A DNA stretch of 64,000 nucleotides, taken from assembly GCA_018881555.1 (NCBI GenBank), contig JACAXG010000032.1:3608837-3672836 (forward strand), written 5' to 3'. The notes under the pieces are model-generated. The model ran no database searches. It had not been told where the DNA came from and saw only the letters and a program-made list of their open reading frames with translations. Positions 25,922 through 39,800 of the stretch are shown here, piece by piece (within the stretch, counting starts at the first letter, position 1; each line of letters opens with the position of its first letter). Source of the stretch: Amblyornis subalaris. Lineage: Eukaryota > Chordata > Aves > Passeriformes > Ptilonorhynchidae. The translations under genes were made by a program, and so were the position numbers.

Positions 25922-28900
25922 GCAAGCCTTTTAATCTTTCCTACTTTTTTCTCTGGAGGGCGAATTTCTTTTAATCACTTTCCTGAGCACAATTTAGCAC
26001 ATGTAATTATACCTCAAAACGAAAGGAACTGAATCAACGCAATATTTTGATTTTAGGAAATACTAAATATAGTTAATCTAAGGATTTCTTACTACCCTTT
26101 TGATCCAGTTGCCGTTGCCTAGGACCGAAATGCTTTGTAGCAGAGAGTAAATAAGATGATGTGGCACTTGTTACAGAACAGCCTTCCTGAAATGCAGGGT
26201 TGGTGTCTGGAGGCATTATGGTTCAGGTCTAACCTGTCAACCTACTGCAAAATAACACACACTTAGATTCTGGCACAATCCTGCAGTCCTGCTTTCAGGA
26301 AAATAATTTTTTTGTTAACTTTTTTTTTATTACCACAGTCATCCTAGATCACACTCCTATCCTAAAAGCCAGACCTTCCTAAACCTGTGCAATTGTTGTT
26401 ACGCACAACAGAGAGGGTGTTCCCTGAAGAGACAAGCGATCCTGTCTCCACCCAGTGATCTCCTGAGCAGCAGAGGAACAGCCTGCAGGTCACTGTACCT
26501 ATCTCTAAGGGCTTCCTCCCTTCTGGCCCTGGTTTTACAATACCTTNATGCCCCCTCAGTGTCATACATCTTAGCTACACCCTTTGTGGCTGATGAGAAG
26601 CTGGTTTGCTATGCTGTTCCTCACAAGGATCACTCTGCAGCCGTGCAAGAATTTCCCTCCCACTGGTGACCCATCACGCTGACTTTGCAATGCCCTTATT
26701 TATTTACAATCTTTATTAATTTATCCCTCTCACTTTCTAAGGTATTGTACAGCACACTATGATAAAACAAAGGAAAATACTAATCAGGATTAATGACACT
26801 ATTATAACCCAATGAATTCAATGGAATTGCAATGGCTAAGAGGGAACATTAAATTGCAGGTGAAGAACATATGCAGGAAACAAAAGGTGCTGGAAACCAA
26901 CAGCTTTTTTTCAAAAGTTATTCACAATTAAGCAGCTGCAGTAGACTCTTCATGTACCCTTCACTATACCCACAAGCAAGGGCAAAATGAGCTGAATTTT
27001 GGTTTTGGCTGACAATGTCAGGAAGAGGAAGGGGTTTTGTTCTGAGTTCTCCACTTCCTACATCATGCATGCCTGGTCGTATGTGGTGGGGACTGACAGT
27101 GCCAGCAGTTCCGAGAGCCAAGGAACATTAAGCACTCTTGGAGCCTAAATCCACTTTCCAAGGAGACACAGGCACGTGGGATAGGACCCACACAGGGCGT
27201 AGGCTGCTCAGCACTGAGGTGCACAGCAGTCAGTTCCCAGGTACTCGCTGTCTCCAACAACAGGGCTGAGGGAGGCATTTGGGCTCCCTAAACAGAGTTT
27301 CCTGAAAACAGAAGCCACAAACCAGCCCAGTGGGCAAGGAGCCATTTAGGCTTGTCACTGAGAAATCTTGAGGTGGTGTCAAGCATTACCCCACCCAAGG
27401 GTGCTGCACTTGGGCAGTGTTCGCAGCCCCTTGGGGTGGAGAGCCCTATTCCCACCCCCCACTCGAGTGCCTTTTTCCCATAATAGACAACCCCAGGATG
27501 CAGGAAATGGGAGTTCACATCATTCCCTGGCCTAAGGAAATGTCTGCACATCAGAGAGTTGGTTTCAAGGTTGTATTTTTTCCTTCAGGGCAAAAAAGGA
27601 AGATGCAGAATATCTAAACTACAAAACTTGACACTGTGAAAAGCTTTTCCAGTTCTGGGTTGGGTTTTTTTTTTCAACAAAGAAAACAACAAAGGGGAGA
27701 AAGAACATCGAATTTTGGCCAGAATAAAAATCTGTTCTGAGTGAAATGGAAATTTTGCCTTTCTCTGTCCCGTGTGAACTACCCAGTGACTCTTGCTGTT
27801 CAAGGAGTAACTTTATACACCCCTAAAACCCCTCTGCCTCTTGGATAAAATGCTAGGGGTGTAGAGGAAACAACCAGCAACACCTTACCAACCCTCTGAC
27901 AAAAGCAGTGGTTATGCAACAACCACCAGAACGTGGTCTGTGGTGAAGACAGGAGCTATTGAAGGGCCTGGCCAAGCACTGCCGTGTGCTGCAGCCCTGT
28001 GCCAAGGAGCACAGCACAGAGGCTGAGGAGGTTTCCCGCTGGGAAGGATGCTTTGGCAGCCTGTGGTCATCAAGGTGAAGCCTGGTCCTCCCACCAGTCT
28101 CCCCAGGACCCACCTTCTTGATGCTCACTCCCAGAAATGTTATAGGACAACAAGGAGGACAATAAAGCCAATTCCAAGTGACAACCCTCCAGGAATGTGT
28201 CCACACACTGGTGTCTTCCCTGCTGTGCGTGATACCACTGCCTACAGCGGGAACACACAAGGCCCCCAAATACATTCTGAGTCCTTGGGTGCCTGAAGCA
28301 GGGAGGAAAAACTTGGGAGGTGGGCTGTCCCTCTGGTCCCACCCTGGCTGCTTTCTCTGAACTGCGCTGGAAGTTTTCGTTTCCTGATCTGTAGTTAATC
28401 TGCTCACAAAGTCGCGCAGAATATGAAATTTAAAATGTGACAGGCATTTTTTTGTTGTCTGCTTTTTGACAGCTTTTGGAAGAGAAACTCAACTTCTGGC
28501 TTTTTGCCAGGAGGATTATGTTGTTTCACTTACGAAGAATGCATTTTTCATAAGCAGCTATTTTACATTGCAAACTCTGGGCTCTTATTCCAGACAGATA
28601 GACTATTTTTAATAAAGTTTCCTCCAAGATCTCAGCTGGCTTTTAAGTCCATGAGTGTTAACCTAGAAATACTGTACTTAGAGAACTGCACACAAAAGTG
28701 TATTCATCAGGTCTGGAGCTGCTCTCACACTGAAATAACCCTTTAGAAGTTAAAAAAAACATTACAATACATTCATAAAAGTGAACCCATTTGAGTATAA
28801 CGTGCAATTATAGAGAACCTGTATTCAGTCTCAGAAGGCTGTGATTGTGACCTGTGGCTGTGGTTGGGCAGGAAACGTTTTTCCTGCCTTGCAAATATTC

Positions 28901-31866
28901 CTGGGATTTCAGAAATTACTCCCACTTCCATATGTAGAAAAAGAGAGTTATTTTACAGCTTTCCTTTAAACGAAAGAGTAGAGAGACAGGCAGACAGCCC
29001 ACAGGGCTGTGGTTAGGGCTGTCACCTAGGATGAAAGGCATTTAGGATCAGATTAGCTGTGCCTGCTGTGGTTTGCAGAGGGGACTGGGGTGCTGGGCTC
29101 TCAGAGGCACCAAGTGCTTGATAAGCTGCTGGCTTTTTCAGCCCTCTTGGTTGAAGATTTTCAGTTTTGTACAGATAATTAACTGTTCACCAGATCAGGG
29201 ACTTGGATCTAATTAATTTCCATGGGAGACTGGTGCCAAAACCATCTGCTTTGGGCACCCAAACAGGTTAGGCTCGACAAGTACCAGTGAGATGGGTAAG
29301 GCATTGCAGAGTGATTCACCTCACCCAATTCCCTGTCTAGGCTCCCGGCAGGGCTCCTGGGCAGACCTGCTGTTCTGTCTGCTGTGCCCATGCCAGGGGC
29401 TACCTCTGTCTGCCCACTGTGGGCAGTGCTGAAGAGGCACTTGGTGAGTGGGGGAGCACCAGGAGCCAGCCCAGGGAACGGGTGCTGGATGCGTCACATG
29501 TCCTGAGTTGCAAGCGGCAGGTCCTGCTCCACCAGGAGCTCAGAAACCTGAACGTGGGTGACTCCTTCTGCACAGTGCCCTAACCCTGCACCCTCACCCA
29601 CATCAGCCCTCAGAGGCGCAGGATGAAGCCTTCAGGCTAAAATAGAGATGGTTTCTGTCTTTCATAAACAAACTATACCATTGCTGTGAAAAAACTCATG
29701 GGAGTGGAAGAAAAGGTGACCCGAGTTGGGTTAAGTGTAGTGTCCCGGGAAAGAAGACCCTGTGACTCTCTCCCTACACCCAGAACCATCTACACCCCTT
29801 GTCAATGGTGGGAAATAAAATCCTCCTTGCTCTTTTCTCACCTGCTCCTTGCACACCTGTATCATGCTTGCTATGATTACTGGACCAAAGAAAGACCTTC
29901 AAGTTTCTCCAGCTCCAGAAACTGCCCCTATTTAAAAGATCTCCTAAGTTTTACATAGATTGCCAGTGTCACGTGCAGCTGGGCCAGCAGGGCATCTCAC
30001 CCAGTCTCCTGCATATCATCAGAAATTAATTACCTAACAAATTCCCTGGTGTGATCCCAGTTCAGAGGAACAAAATGCTACATTTCAGCATTTGCTTTTT
30101 ATCCCTCTTTGTTCTTCTCTGCTTATTCTTTTCTCTACTACACAAAAAAAGCAAAATGAGGGTGCAGGAGAGGTAAAATTTGAATGGAAAACTCCTACTT
30201 AAAAGTATTTTAATTTACNTTGTTACTCTGGGGAGGAGAGAAAGGCACTGGAAAAAATGTGAAAGAAAATATTTTCTACTTTTTTTTTTTTCACTTTCTT
30301 TGTCAAAGTCATTTTCACGGCAGGAAATTTGCTTGTACACAACCCACTTACTGGGACCAGCCCTGCTGTGGGACCTCAGCCCCTACAACACACCACATTC
30401 TGTGTCCCAGACACCTGAAAAGGGGTACCCAAATCAGGGATTAAAGCATTCCTCATCTTTTCCTGGAGCTGCTCTAAACTAGTGTAGGGCTGATGACAGG
30501 CTGCCCTGCAATACACTTGCAAATGAGTGCTCTTGAGGTGACAATCTAATGAATGAAATTTAGCAGCACATGATTTTAGATGTTCCTCACTAAAGAAGTG
30601 AGCACTTCGTGTTGAGTTTTCCAGGAATATCTTTAGGATGAGTTACAACATACAGCAAGTTACAACACTCAGCCTGCACAGATCATGTCTTGACTCCATG
30701 GTGGCCGCAGGTGCATATTGTGAAACAANTTCCAGTGTCTTATTTATCATATTTTCTTTTTAACGTCACTATTGCCTGGTTTTAAACTCTCTATCGCCTT
30801 GTCAAATTTGATACTCTGTTTAAAGCAAAAGCAACTTACATCTCAGAGAACTCAGAGAAGATGGCTAGAAAGGAAGATACCCTGAGTGGTCAGGGGGGTG
30901 AGAGTTTCCCCTCCTAGGGCCAACAGGATCTCTTCAAGAGCACAAGTTCTGGGTACCTCTGGGCTGGTAGGCTGCGTCTTTGACCTTCACCCCCTACGTC
31001 TCACANCTGATTAGTCTGTGAAAGCAATTATTTAAGGGCTTGACTTTGCTTTTTGAGCTTTCAGAAGTAGTAGTTTACATCAGGGGCTAACATGCTTAGG
31101 TGGGTAGACTCAAAATTGAATGGAAGAACCACAATTTAGCTCAATGATGACAACCCCAAGTAACTTCACATTACTGGGAACTGCTGAGAATGCTGTCTTG
31201 GCTGGGTTTNGGTCTGAAATCTTCCAACATAGGTTGGTCTTGGACTTTCCTCCTTTTCAGAAAAGCTTGGCCAAGACATTTTTCAGAGACGCCTGAAGTT
31301 AGATGGGCAGACAACACTCAAAATACATTAAAAAAAAGAAAAGGAATTCCCCTCTTATGTCTCCCCTTCACTTTCGCTCAGCTGCCCAAAGGCAGCAAGG
31401 GGGATCACATAATGCCACACCAGTCACTGCAGAGTAAAATGCAAGTGGGGAAAAATTCATTTCTTTAGGGGATGAAGTGAGCCTCACTCTAATTCCATTA
31501 ACTGCTCTGTTTCTCCCAGGCATTCTGAAGACAGCAAGAGAACAAAAAGGATCATTTTCAAATGGTAAAAAGGACATCAATGAAAAGAAATTTCTGATAA
31601 AATGTGGCTTAAGGTACTGCAGGTACAGCAGCTGCAGCAGCTGTAAAATGATTCTGCTAGTAAGGTTAAAATTCTAATTTTCTATTGTACGCCTTGACAC
31701 AGAGTTTTCCCAAATGTTTTCAGAGCAGATCTTGTGGCTGAAGTATAACCAGCAAAAAGTAGAATGATCCTTTTTTTTCTGGTTTATGGTTTTGGTTTTT
31801 TTTTTAAATCTTGCTCTTAGTCCCATTGTTGGCTTTAGCACAGTCACTAGATGGAGAACAGACTGT
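25922..31866. other. Non-coding stretch, no recognised element
   Basis: No repeat family, exon or RNA gene is recognised. A 184-codon minus frame at 27853-28407 looks like chance: no family resemblance, and a few frames of that length are expected in a window this size. N bases become more frequent after 30.2 kb. Confidence 0.6.
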
Positions 31867-31896
31867 ACACACACACAGACACACAGACACACAGAG
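31867..31896. repeat. CA/CAGA microsatellite
   Basis: A short interrupted run of ACAC and ACAGAC units. Confidence 0.85.
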
Positions 31897-32065
31897 AAAC
31901 AAGCAATTGTTTTCATAATATCTGTCATCCATTCAACTCCACTCTGCCTCTTGTTCAAACAGACAACATTATTAACTTTACCCTTCACCCTTCAATTATT
32001 GAGCACATCATGAGTTTTGAGGCCAGTCTTGCAGCACTTCCTCAACTTCAGAGCAGCATGGAGCT

Positions 32066-32099
32066 CAAACAAACAAACAAACAAACAAAAACAAACAAG
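32066..32099. repeat. CAAA tetranucleotide microsatellite
   Basis: About eight CAAA units with one insertion of A near the end. It lies 170 bp from the CA repeat, which makes this a small simple-repeat cluster. Confidence 0.9.
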
Positions 32100-33737
32100 C
32101 AAAATACTTCCCCAGATTTCCATGCACACTGATGATATAGAGCAGATAGGAGACTGTAAAGGGGGACACATGACCCTTGGAGTTCAGAGTGGATTTTAGT
32201 TCTCTTCACCCTCATTTTGGGCTCATGCATGATTTTGAGAATTGTTTTCTAATACAAAGGTGGTAAATTTTGATTATGTGATTCCTTCATACTCCTGTTC
32301 AGAAGTCATGCTTTACACTTCTATCCCTCTTAGAGGGTGGATATCACTGACCATCCTGACAGGAAAGGGAGCAAGTAAGTTACTTAAATATTTTGACCAT
32401 AGTCACACAAAGGATCACTGACAGCTCAGAACAACTATCCTGATTCAACACCTAACATCTATACCACTTCTCCACTTAACAGCCATCATACAAGACATTA
32501 CATATTACCCAGCAAGTCATCATGCTCTGCGTAAGAGCTTCTGGAATATTCTCTTTTTAATATCAATAGTGAGATACATTGGTCACCACCACTCATCTCC
32601 ATTGGGCCAAAGGTTCCTGGTATGATGGTGTCAAAATCTGCAATCCCTGTTCAGGAAGTTTTATTAGATATCAGGTTTTCCATCGGTTTGGGAGTGCTTT
32701 GCAAAGGAGTAAGCATTGTGGAAAATTCATCAGATTTTTTTTTTAACTATTTGCGTGAGAAATTATGCATTTCAAAATGATTGATTATCGTTGATCAATG
32801 TCCTTTGCTGGATGTTCTTGTGTACTTTCAGTTTATCTGCATGACCAAGGCCAGATTTTTCTCCCATAGCACACAAAGGAGAGAGGGNATCTGCCGTCCC
32901 TGAAATACCAGCAGGGAGTCCACAACCTCCCTGCAATTTCAGTGGGTGCCCACCACCATGAGTTCATTTCCTTCACACTTGTTTTGCCCTGCAGGAAAAG
33001 AACGGAGATAGTGTGAGTGGTCCTAGAAACGTGACATGTTTGAGACCTACCACCAAAGTCACCCACGCAGATAATATTCAGGCATAGTTTCATGGCAGTT
33101 TCCACTCACTCTTATGAACTCTAATGTCTGTGGAGCACAGTGAACACCCTTCCTCTCCAGCAGCATTCCCATAACTCTCCAGGAACTGCTGCATGGATGT
33201 GCAGTGTGAGACTGTGCTTCTCNCTCAGGTCACACCCAGACCTTCCTCTGATGTCCTTGCAGGTCCATTCAGTGGCTTTGGAGCTCCAGTGACTGACCTC
33301 GCTGAGCACTCAGCTTTGAGCTGAGCATGTCCTTCAAGGTCTCCCTGCAAGTACAGGACCAACACTTCCCTCCCAGTGCTTCCCAGTGTGAAACGTGCTC
33401 CCTGTCAGGGGGTGACAACAGACATGTCCACTGTACCAGAGAGTGTTGCTTTCGTATTTGAAACCTCTTCAGCTCTCTGAACTCCTTCCAAACAGAGTGA
33501 GCAGAATCTATGCGGTGGCACATTCTCATCTCTGCTAAGACCCTGGAGCATTTGTTTGAGAAGACACAAACACCCTTACTAACTTCAGGTGCTCACCTGG
33601 GGATCAGTCAGATGCCATCNGAGTGAACCACTTTACTGTTCCAAGGAGATGAAGCATGTGCTATGCAGAGTGAAACTACCACTGACTAAATGGCACAAAC
33701 ACTTAATGACAGTGCAGAAAGTTGTAGAAAAGGTGTC
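32100..33737. other. Non-coding stretch; consecutive short minus frames
   Basis: Three minus-strand frames follow each other between 32833 and 33529 (90, 62 and 86 codons). I recognise no protein in them and no splice structure, so I do not call a gene or pseudogene. No transposon is seen. Confidence 0.5.
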
Positions 33738-33810
33738 ATAATACTAAAATAATAATAAAAAAAAAATAATTATTATTAATGATAATAACAATAATAAAAT
33801 TAAAATAACA
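33738..33810. repeat. AT-rich AAT/ATT low-complexity tract
   Basis: The tract is built of AAT and ATT units around a run of about ten A bases. It is partly self-complementary (AATAATTATTATTAAT). Confidence 0.85.
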
Positions 33811-36800
33811 TGTAGTAATTGGGCCAGGGAGGGAAGCAATTGACTGAGATCTTAAAAGTTATGGCAGATTTCTCTGGAATGTGTTTTCCAATACTGTATT
33901 AAATCACCTAGAAGTAAAAGACTTCTGACTAAGGGTGTTTCATCACCCAGAACATGTTCCCACATTCAGCAACAGCTTTTGCTCAACTTCAGCTGAATTC
34001 TCTTGCATCAGAAAGGTCCCCAGGCTCTTACATCACCCTGACTGTGGACACAGCTGTAAAATCACTCCCTTCCCTAGTCAATGTGAGGCAAAATGTTTAT
34101 TTTAATAGTGCCGGCTGGGCCAATTTCATTNATAATTGAATCAGTGGTTTATTTCTAGGTCTTTTCACTGACCACCCATTCATCACTTCCAGCCACANGG
34201 TTCAAAGAGCTGCTGGAAGGCACAATCTTTTCAAAACCCAGCACAAGTACAATGCCACACCCCAAGAGCCAGGCTGCCAGCCATGCTCTGCCCTCACAGC
34301 CCATCAGCTTCAGCCAGGACATGTAGCCTCACATAATCCATCTNGGATGCACACTGAGCCCACATTCCCATTTTTTTTTCTGGTGAAGGAAGCTGTACCT
34401 ACTTTGTTGTAGTTGTTACCATTTCACAGCTCCTGTCCTCCAGATAAGATTTGCCATGGTTCACCAAAGCTCCCCCTTGCACAACGGCGCAGACGCAGAA
34501 GTGGTGATGTCTGGAGCAATTTTACAGCACTGTCCTACAATTTTTCACATGTGTAGTAAGAGAACAGATCTGCAAGAGATTTGAAGCTAAAGTGTCTTAC
34601 ACCAGTGATGTATCTCAAGGGTGTCTTGCAGCAAGGAGTTCCCCTGCACANCAGCACAAAGAGAGGCCAACTCCATTACTCAAATAACCACCTCGTACTG
34701 GTAGTGGAAGCAAAAGCGAAGAGTCTGTGATTGGGAGCAAACACCAAAGACACCAGGCTCTAGTCCCTGTAAGCTCCAGTCCCAGCAGGCACTCAGGCTA
34801 ACACATACCCAGGACAGCTTGGTAACATTTTCTTGTAGAGTCCTACATTTTATGTCTCCATATTCTGTAAATTTTTATACTTCTTCTTCCAAGCAGAATG
34901 ATTCACTCTACTGCATCTCCTTCACCAGTCTTTCCCAGCTGGACCCAGAGTTGCACNCATTTCAAGAAAACTACTCTTTTTCAGACCTCTCTGTCTTGTA
35001 ACCCTGGGTGGCCATTTCCAAAATGCTTAAGGTGATCAATATTCAGATTGAACCACCTAAGTCTCAAATTGATCTCCAATTTTCCTGCAAATTGATACTC
35101 ATGTTAACTGGGCAAACAACTGATGGAGAAGCTGGATTACCACCATAGTTCAAAAGACAACAAAAAGAGAAATGCGATTTTTTTCAACAATAAAAATTTC
35201 ACAGTGGCCGGACCCCAGTCTCCTTTTTCAGCTTCACATCTTGCCAATATTTTGATCAACTTTTCACTCTCTCCTCCAGTCACTCCTCCACTTCAGATCA
35301 GCTGATTGTTTTGTGGAGCCAAGCTCTTTTGATCCNTTAGAAATTTGTCCATCATCCATCACTAAAGCCAGTTGGGCCACAATTTGCAAAAGGAGAATCA
35401 AAATCAAGTGGCAAATCTGTGATTTTCATGCAAACCACACAGGAGCCAGTGACCACTACTGGCTCAGTCAAACCATCCATTCNTCTGACCAGCAAAGTCT
35501 GAGGCCCTTTTCTCTGGAGAACCATACTGGAAAATCTCTGGATAGTCTTGGTCTCAGAAGAGGATCTGGAGTTGGGCAATATTTATTTCAGTCGAAAAAG
35601 AAATTATTTTATTTTAGGTTCTTAGATAGAAAAAAATTCTCTTAAAAATGAGCAGAAGGATGGGTATGATTTCCACTTTGGTAACATATCGATCAAGATA
35701 AGAAATAATTAATTATACAACTCCTCTAAAATATTATACAAACGGAGAAAATTATTCCATCCAAAAAAGCCAGAAATATGTGTCTTGGAACAAATCCAGA
35801 TGCACCAAATGTCTACTTTTAAACTTAGTGACTAATGGAAAGAAAGCTGCAGTGATTAGTTACAGCAGTTTTAAATAGATATAAACTAAGAACGACTCTG
35901 ACTGGGTCTGGGCAAACTGACCTCCAGAGCTGAGAAGTGACCCTCAGACTTCAGAAGGATGTAGTATGTGGAAAGGGNAGATCTGGAAGAGCAGAGCCTG
36001 AGAAGTGTTCCATGATGTGATTTCCAGAGAACTCAGGGAACCTTGCCCCTGTTCTCAAAAAGTGCAAACACCTCTGGTGTCTTGCTGTGCGAAAATTTCC
36101 CATGTGAAAATTTGGGGCAATAATCTATGGAGGGGACATTCCAGCACAAGATGACAACCTCTGGCAGTGCAGAAACAGGTAGTAGTGATGACGAGGAAGA
36201 GGCACCCAAACCCTTTGTGCAGTGCCCTGACTCCTATCTTGTGTGGGTGGGTTTGCTTGCAAGAGCCATGAAACGCTCACTTTTTTAATAAACCACTTCG
36301 AAGTGGCTGTGTGGTCTGTGGTCAGGTCACAACTCATTTACAGAGCTCCTCAGCCGCTGAGGCACTCAGCTGCCCTGATGTCTGAAATGCCCATTGCCCC
36401 ATTCCTGCTCTGCCCTCAAACCTGATCCCACTGATATCTGGGCACACTCACGCCATGGGTGCTACTGCCAAGCACACGCCCAAGCTGTGAGACTGATCAA
36501 AATATACCTCCTTTTCTCTCTTGGAGGAAAAGGTATTGTGAATCCAAGCCCTGAACTAAATGCAACAAATCTTACGTACAGACGACACATAAGCCTCAAG
36601 GCTCAGGCCATGTGTGTTGCTAAATGTTTTGCACAAGATGTGTTTGATCAGATCAGAATGGCACAAGATAATGAATGCAGTGGCACAAATGGCATCGCAA
36701 GCACTGCCTGTGCATCGCACAGCAATTGTCAGACAAAGGATGGCAACAAAGCAGAGACTCACATAAAATCAGATTAAAAACTTTAACTCTTGGTGCATCG

Positions 36801-39800
36801 TGTGCAGTGTTTCCATGGATCTGTAATGGCCCAGGGAAGGAATTTGCAGTGGGAAGCAAAGAGGCTTTCCCTGAATTTGCAGCAAGCGGTTCACTGCTGC
36901 TGAAGCTGCAAACACAAGCTATGGACAGCTGACATCTTCTGAGTGCACATCATCCCCAACTCTGATTTATGTCTGAAAGCTTAAGAGGGATTTATCTTCA
37001 GAGACAGCTCAAGGAGTATTATGTGAAAGGGGAATGAATAAAGCAAGAAAGCCATAAATTTCTCCTTCCCTACAAAAACCTGGACACTGACTAACCATGC
37101 AGAGCCAAGAACTGAGTGGAACACACCAGGGTGAGTGCTGTGACGTTAAAAACCTTCTCTAAATTCCTCATCAGCATTCCTTGCTAATTCCTTGCTGGGG
37201 GTGGGGATGGGGGGGCAGGCGTTTGTATATCATGAAAGAATATTAATTTTTAAGTCATCTGCTGTTTTAAATCACTTCCTCACTCAGCCCCTAACAAACA
37301 GAGAAACAAGTTAGGATCTGGGGAGAGAGATGCTCTCCCTTTAAGCAGACTCACTGCACAGAATACCTGGAGCTAATTCTGCTTTCTGCTGTCATAGAGG
37401 GGGTCAAACTTGGCAAATTGTTTTAAATGTCCAGTGTGACTACTGGCAATAGAAAGGCGCTGAAAGAAGCAATATTTTTTTTTTTTTTTCAGTGAAGAAC
37501 ACAGACAAACTGGCAAAAATGACTGGATAAAAATCTAGGCTACATAATGCTGCTTTAATTATATTTTCTATTTAGATCTCATCTCCTAATGATAAGTTCT
37601 TACTAATTCACTCTTGTCCCAGATTTCTTCCCCCTGTGCTTCAGTAGCGTATTAAAAAGGCACTCTGTCAACAGACCTTTATAAATTTTAGTGGAAAAAA
37701 ATGAAGAAATATCACTGATAGTAGACACATAGCCTTGTATAGACACGAAAACACTCCCTCTGCAAAGTGTTGTGTGCTAGTAGAAAGGAAGCACACAGGA
37801 AAGCAACAAGGATGTTGTACCTACAGAAACTGTAAATGAGTAATCTTTAAAATTTCATTCCTTCCCTGCAGGACAGAGAAGGTAGTAAATATGGGAAATC
37901 CAGCTAAGGGAGTAGAACACTCCTGAGGTCCACNCATGGGTGATGCAGGAAGTACAAACTTCAACAGAAAGTCCAAGAATGGTAAAAAGCCTGCACATTT
38001 CCTAGATGTGACCCACTGTTCAACTCACATTACTCGAGTTAAACAGCAGCACACAGGTTTATTTAGACACAAACAACAATGAAGAAGAAAAGTAAATTCA
38101 CCTGTGAGACAACAGAAATAGAAAAACAAAGAAAGAGCTTATGGTAGAGCCAGGCCTAAGCCCAAAACCTGTTCTGCCTCCAACCNCACGCACACAGATA
38201 CACAGCTGACCTCTGTAAAATCCTGGTCAGGTACTTTTCGAGCCCTTGTGCTATTGAAGATAACAATTTACAAGCCTCCTGAAAACAAAATGTGGAAGGA
38301 CAGCAACACTATAAAAGCCAGCTGCAAACTATACCAACATACACACAGACTGGGTGCAAGTACTCAGTCTCTTCTGCTCTTCTTTATATTTATTTAAAAA
38401 CATAATTTTTTATATTAGTACTGATTAACTAGAACTCAACAATCCATGACCTATTACTAGTGTGATAGACCAAGGCAATGGGAAACAACAGATTAACAAC
38501 TTAATAAAACCATAAAATCACAAATAGATGCCCTTCTCTATTTCCNGTGGCCTAATTCTGCAGCAACATCATTGTGTCTTCAGAGAATAAATAGGGCCAT
38601 ATAATGGCAATTATTGTCATGGGCTCATTGCAGACATGACCTCACTCTCAGGACTTGGAATCTGCCCCTGACTGGGCTGGAGCTCCGGAGGAATTTTAAT
38701 GACGGGGTGTGAGGGTCAGGCCCTGATACCTCTTTTGCATAATAGAAACCCATCTGGTGGGGCTGACTGAGACTGATTGCTATCTGAGGTCCCCTTAGGG
38801 TCTCCAAGGAATGGGTTGGCTGCAACAGGTAGCTGAACACCCACACCCAGTGCTTTAGTTCCTGTAAGTGCCCTGACAGAAATATTTAAAAAATTTCAGT
38901 GGTGCAGCCTCAAGTCTGAACATTTGTTAATAACCAGAGAAACCTCAGGTTTGGAGTAACACTTGCTTTCATCATGGATCTGGAACAGCCTTTGCCTATA
39001 GTACCCCAAAAACAGGACAAGCCTGTCTTGTGCTCTCAGCATTTACCCATCTGTAGTTGTGAGTGTGTTATGTGCTAGGGATGCCCATCTTACCCAGAAC
39101 CTTTGAAAGGCATTCAGCAGCACCCAGGGAATTGGAGGAAAGTGTGACCTGTTAAAACTACAGACTGCTCACACCTTTACCTGCTGGGAGCTACCAAGGC
39201 TCAGTGGGAAGATGTGTCTGCTGTATGCACAACCATTTTCAGCTAANAGACATTTCCCAATTACTCTGCAGAAACTTAATTCCAGTTCTCACTTGGCACC
39301 AAATCTCAGTATCCCTAGGACNCAGTTTAAATGGTGAATGAAGGCTTCATTTTGTCAGTCTCTGCCATAACAGTCCATTAACCTCAGTGAATTACCTTGT
39401 AGCCCCCATCCATCAAAGTGTCTCTCTACCTGNTGAAAGAAGAGTTATTTCTTGGGACTGTCACTATGTGGCAGCTCAATGGCTAAAGCATTTATTCAAT
39501 ATGATTAATCCNTTATATCCCAACTGTGGCATCTGCCCTGTCAACCTGAAGACGTGGCCAGAAGAGTTCCCAGGAACACCAGAGACAACAGCAGTGGGAC
39601 TGACAAATCCCACGTGTATGCGGCATGCCAGGGGCAGCCAGGAAAGCATAAATTCCCCACACACCCACTCTGGTGTTGGAGCACTGCTTCGTCTGAGGAA
39701 AGTGAACTTCAACAGGAAGCAGAAAGGGCAGGAGCCACTCAAGGGGCAGTAAGAAGCATTTCACAAATAGCTCCCAGTGCCTAAGGGACCTGAGAAGATG

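Noticed and set aside
25730..26032. Lys/Glu/Arg-rich 100-codon protein
   Set aside because: The frame is simply the GAAA microsatellite read in one phase.
27853..28407. 184-codon minus-strand gene
   Set aside because: No family resemblance, overlapping frames on the other strand, and about one frame of this length is expected by chance in the window.
32833..33529. Minus-strand pseudogene from three consecutive frames
   Set aside because: I could not recognise a protein or connect the frames by a consistent frameshift model.
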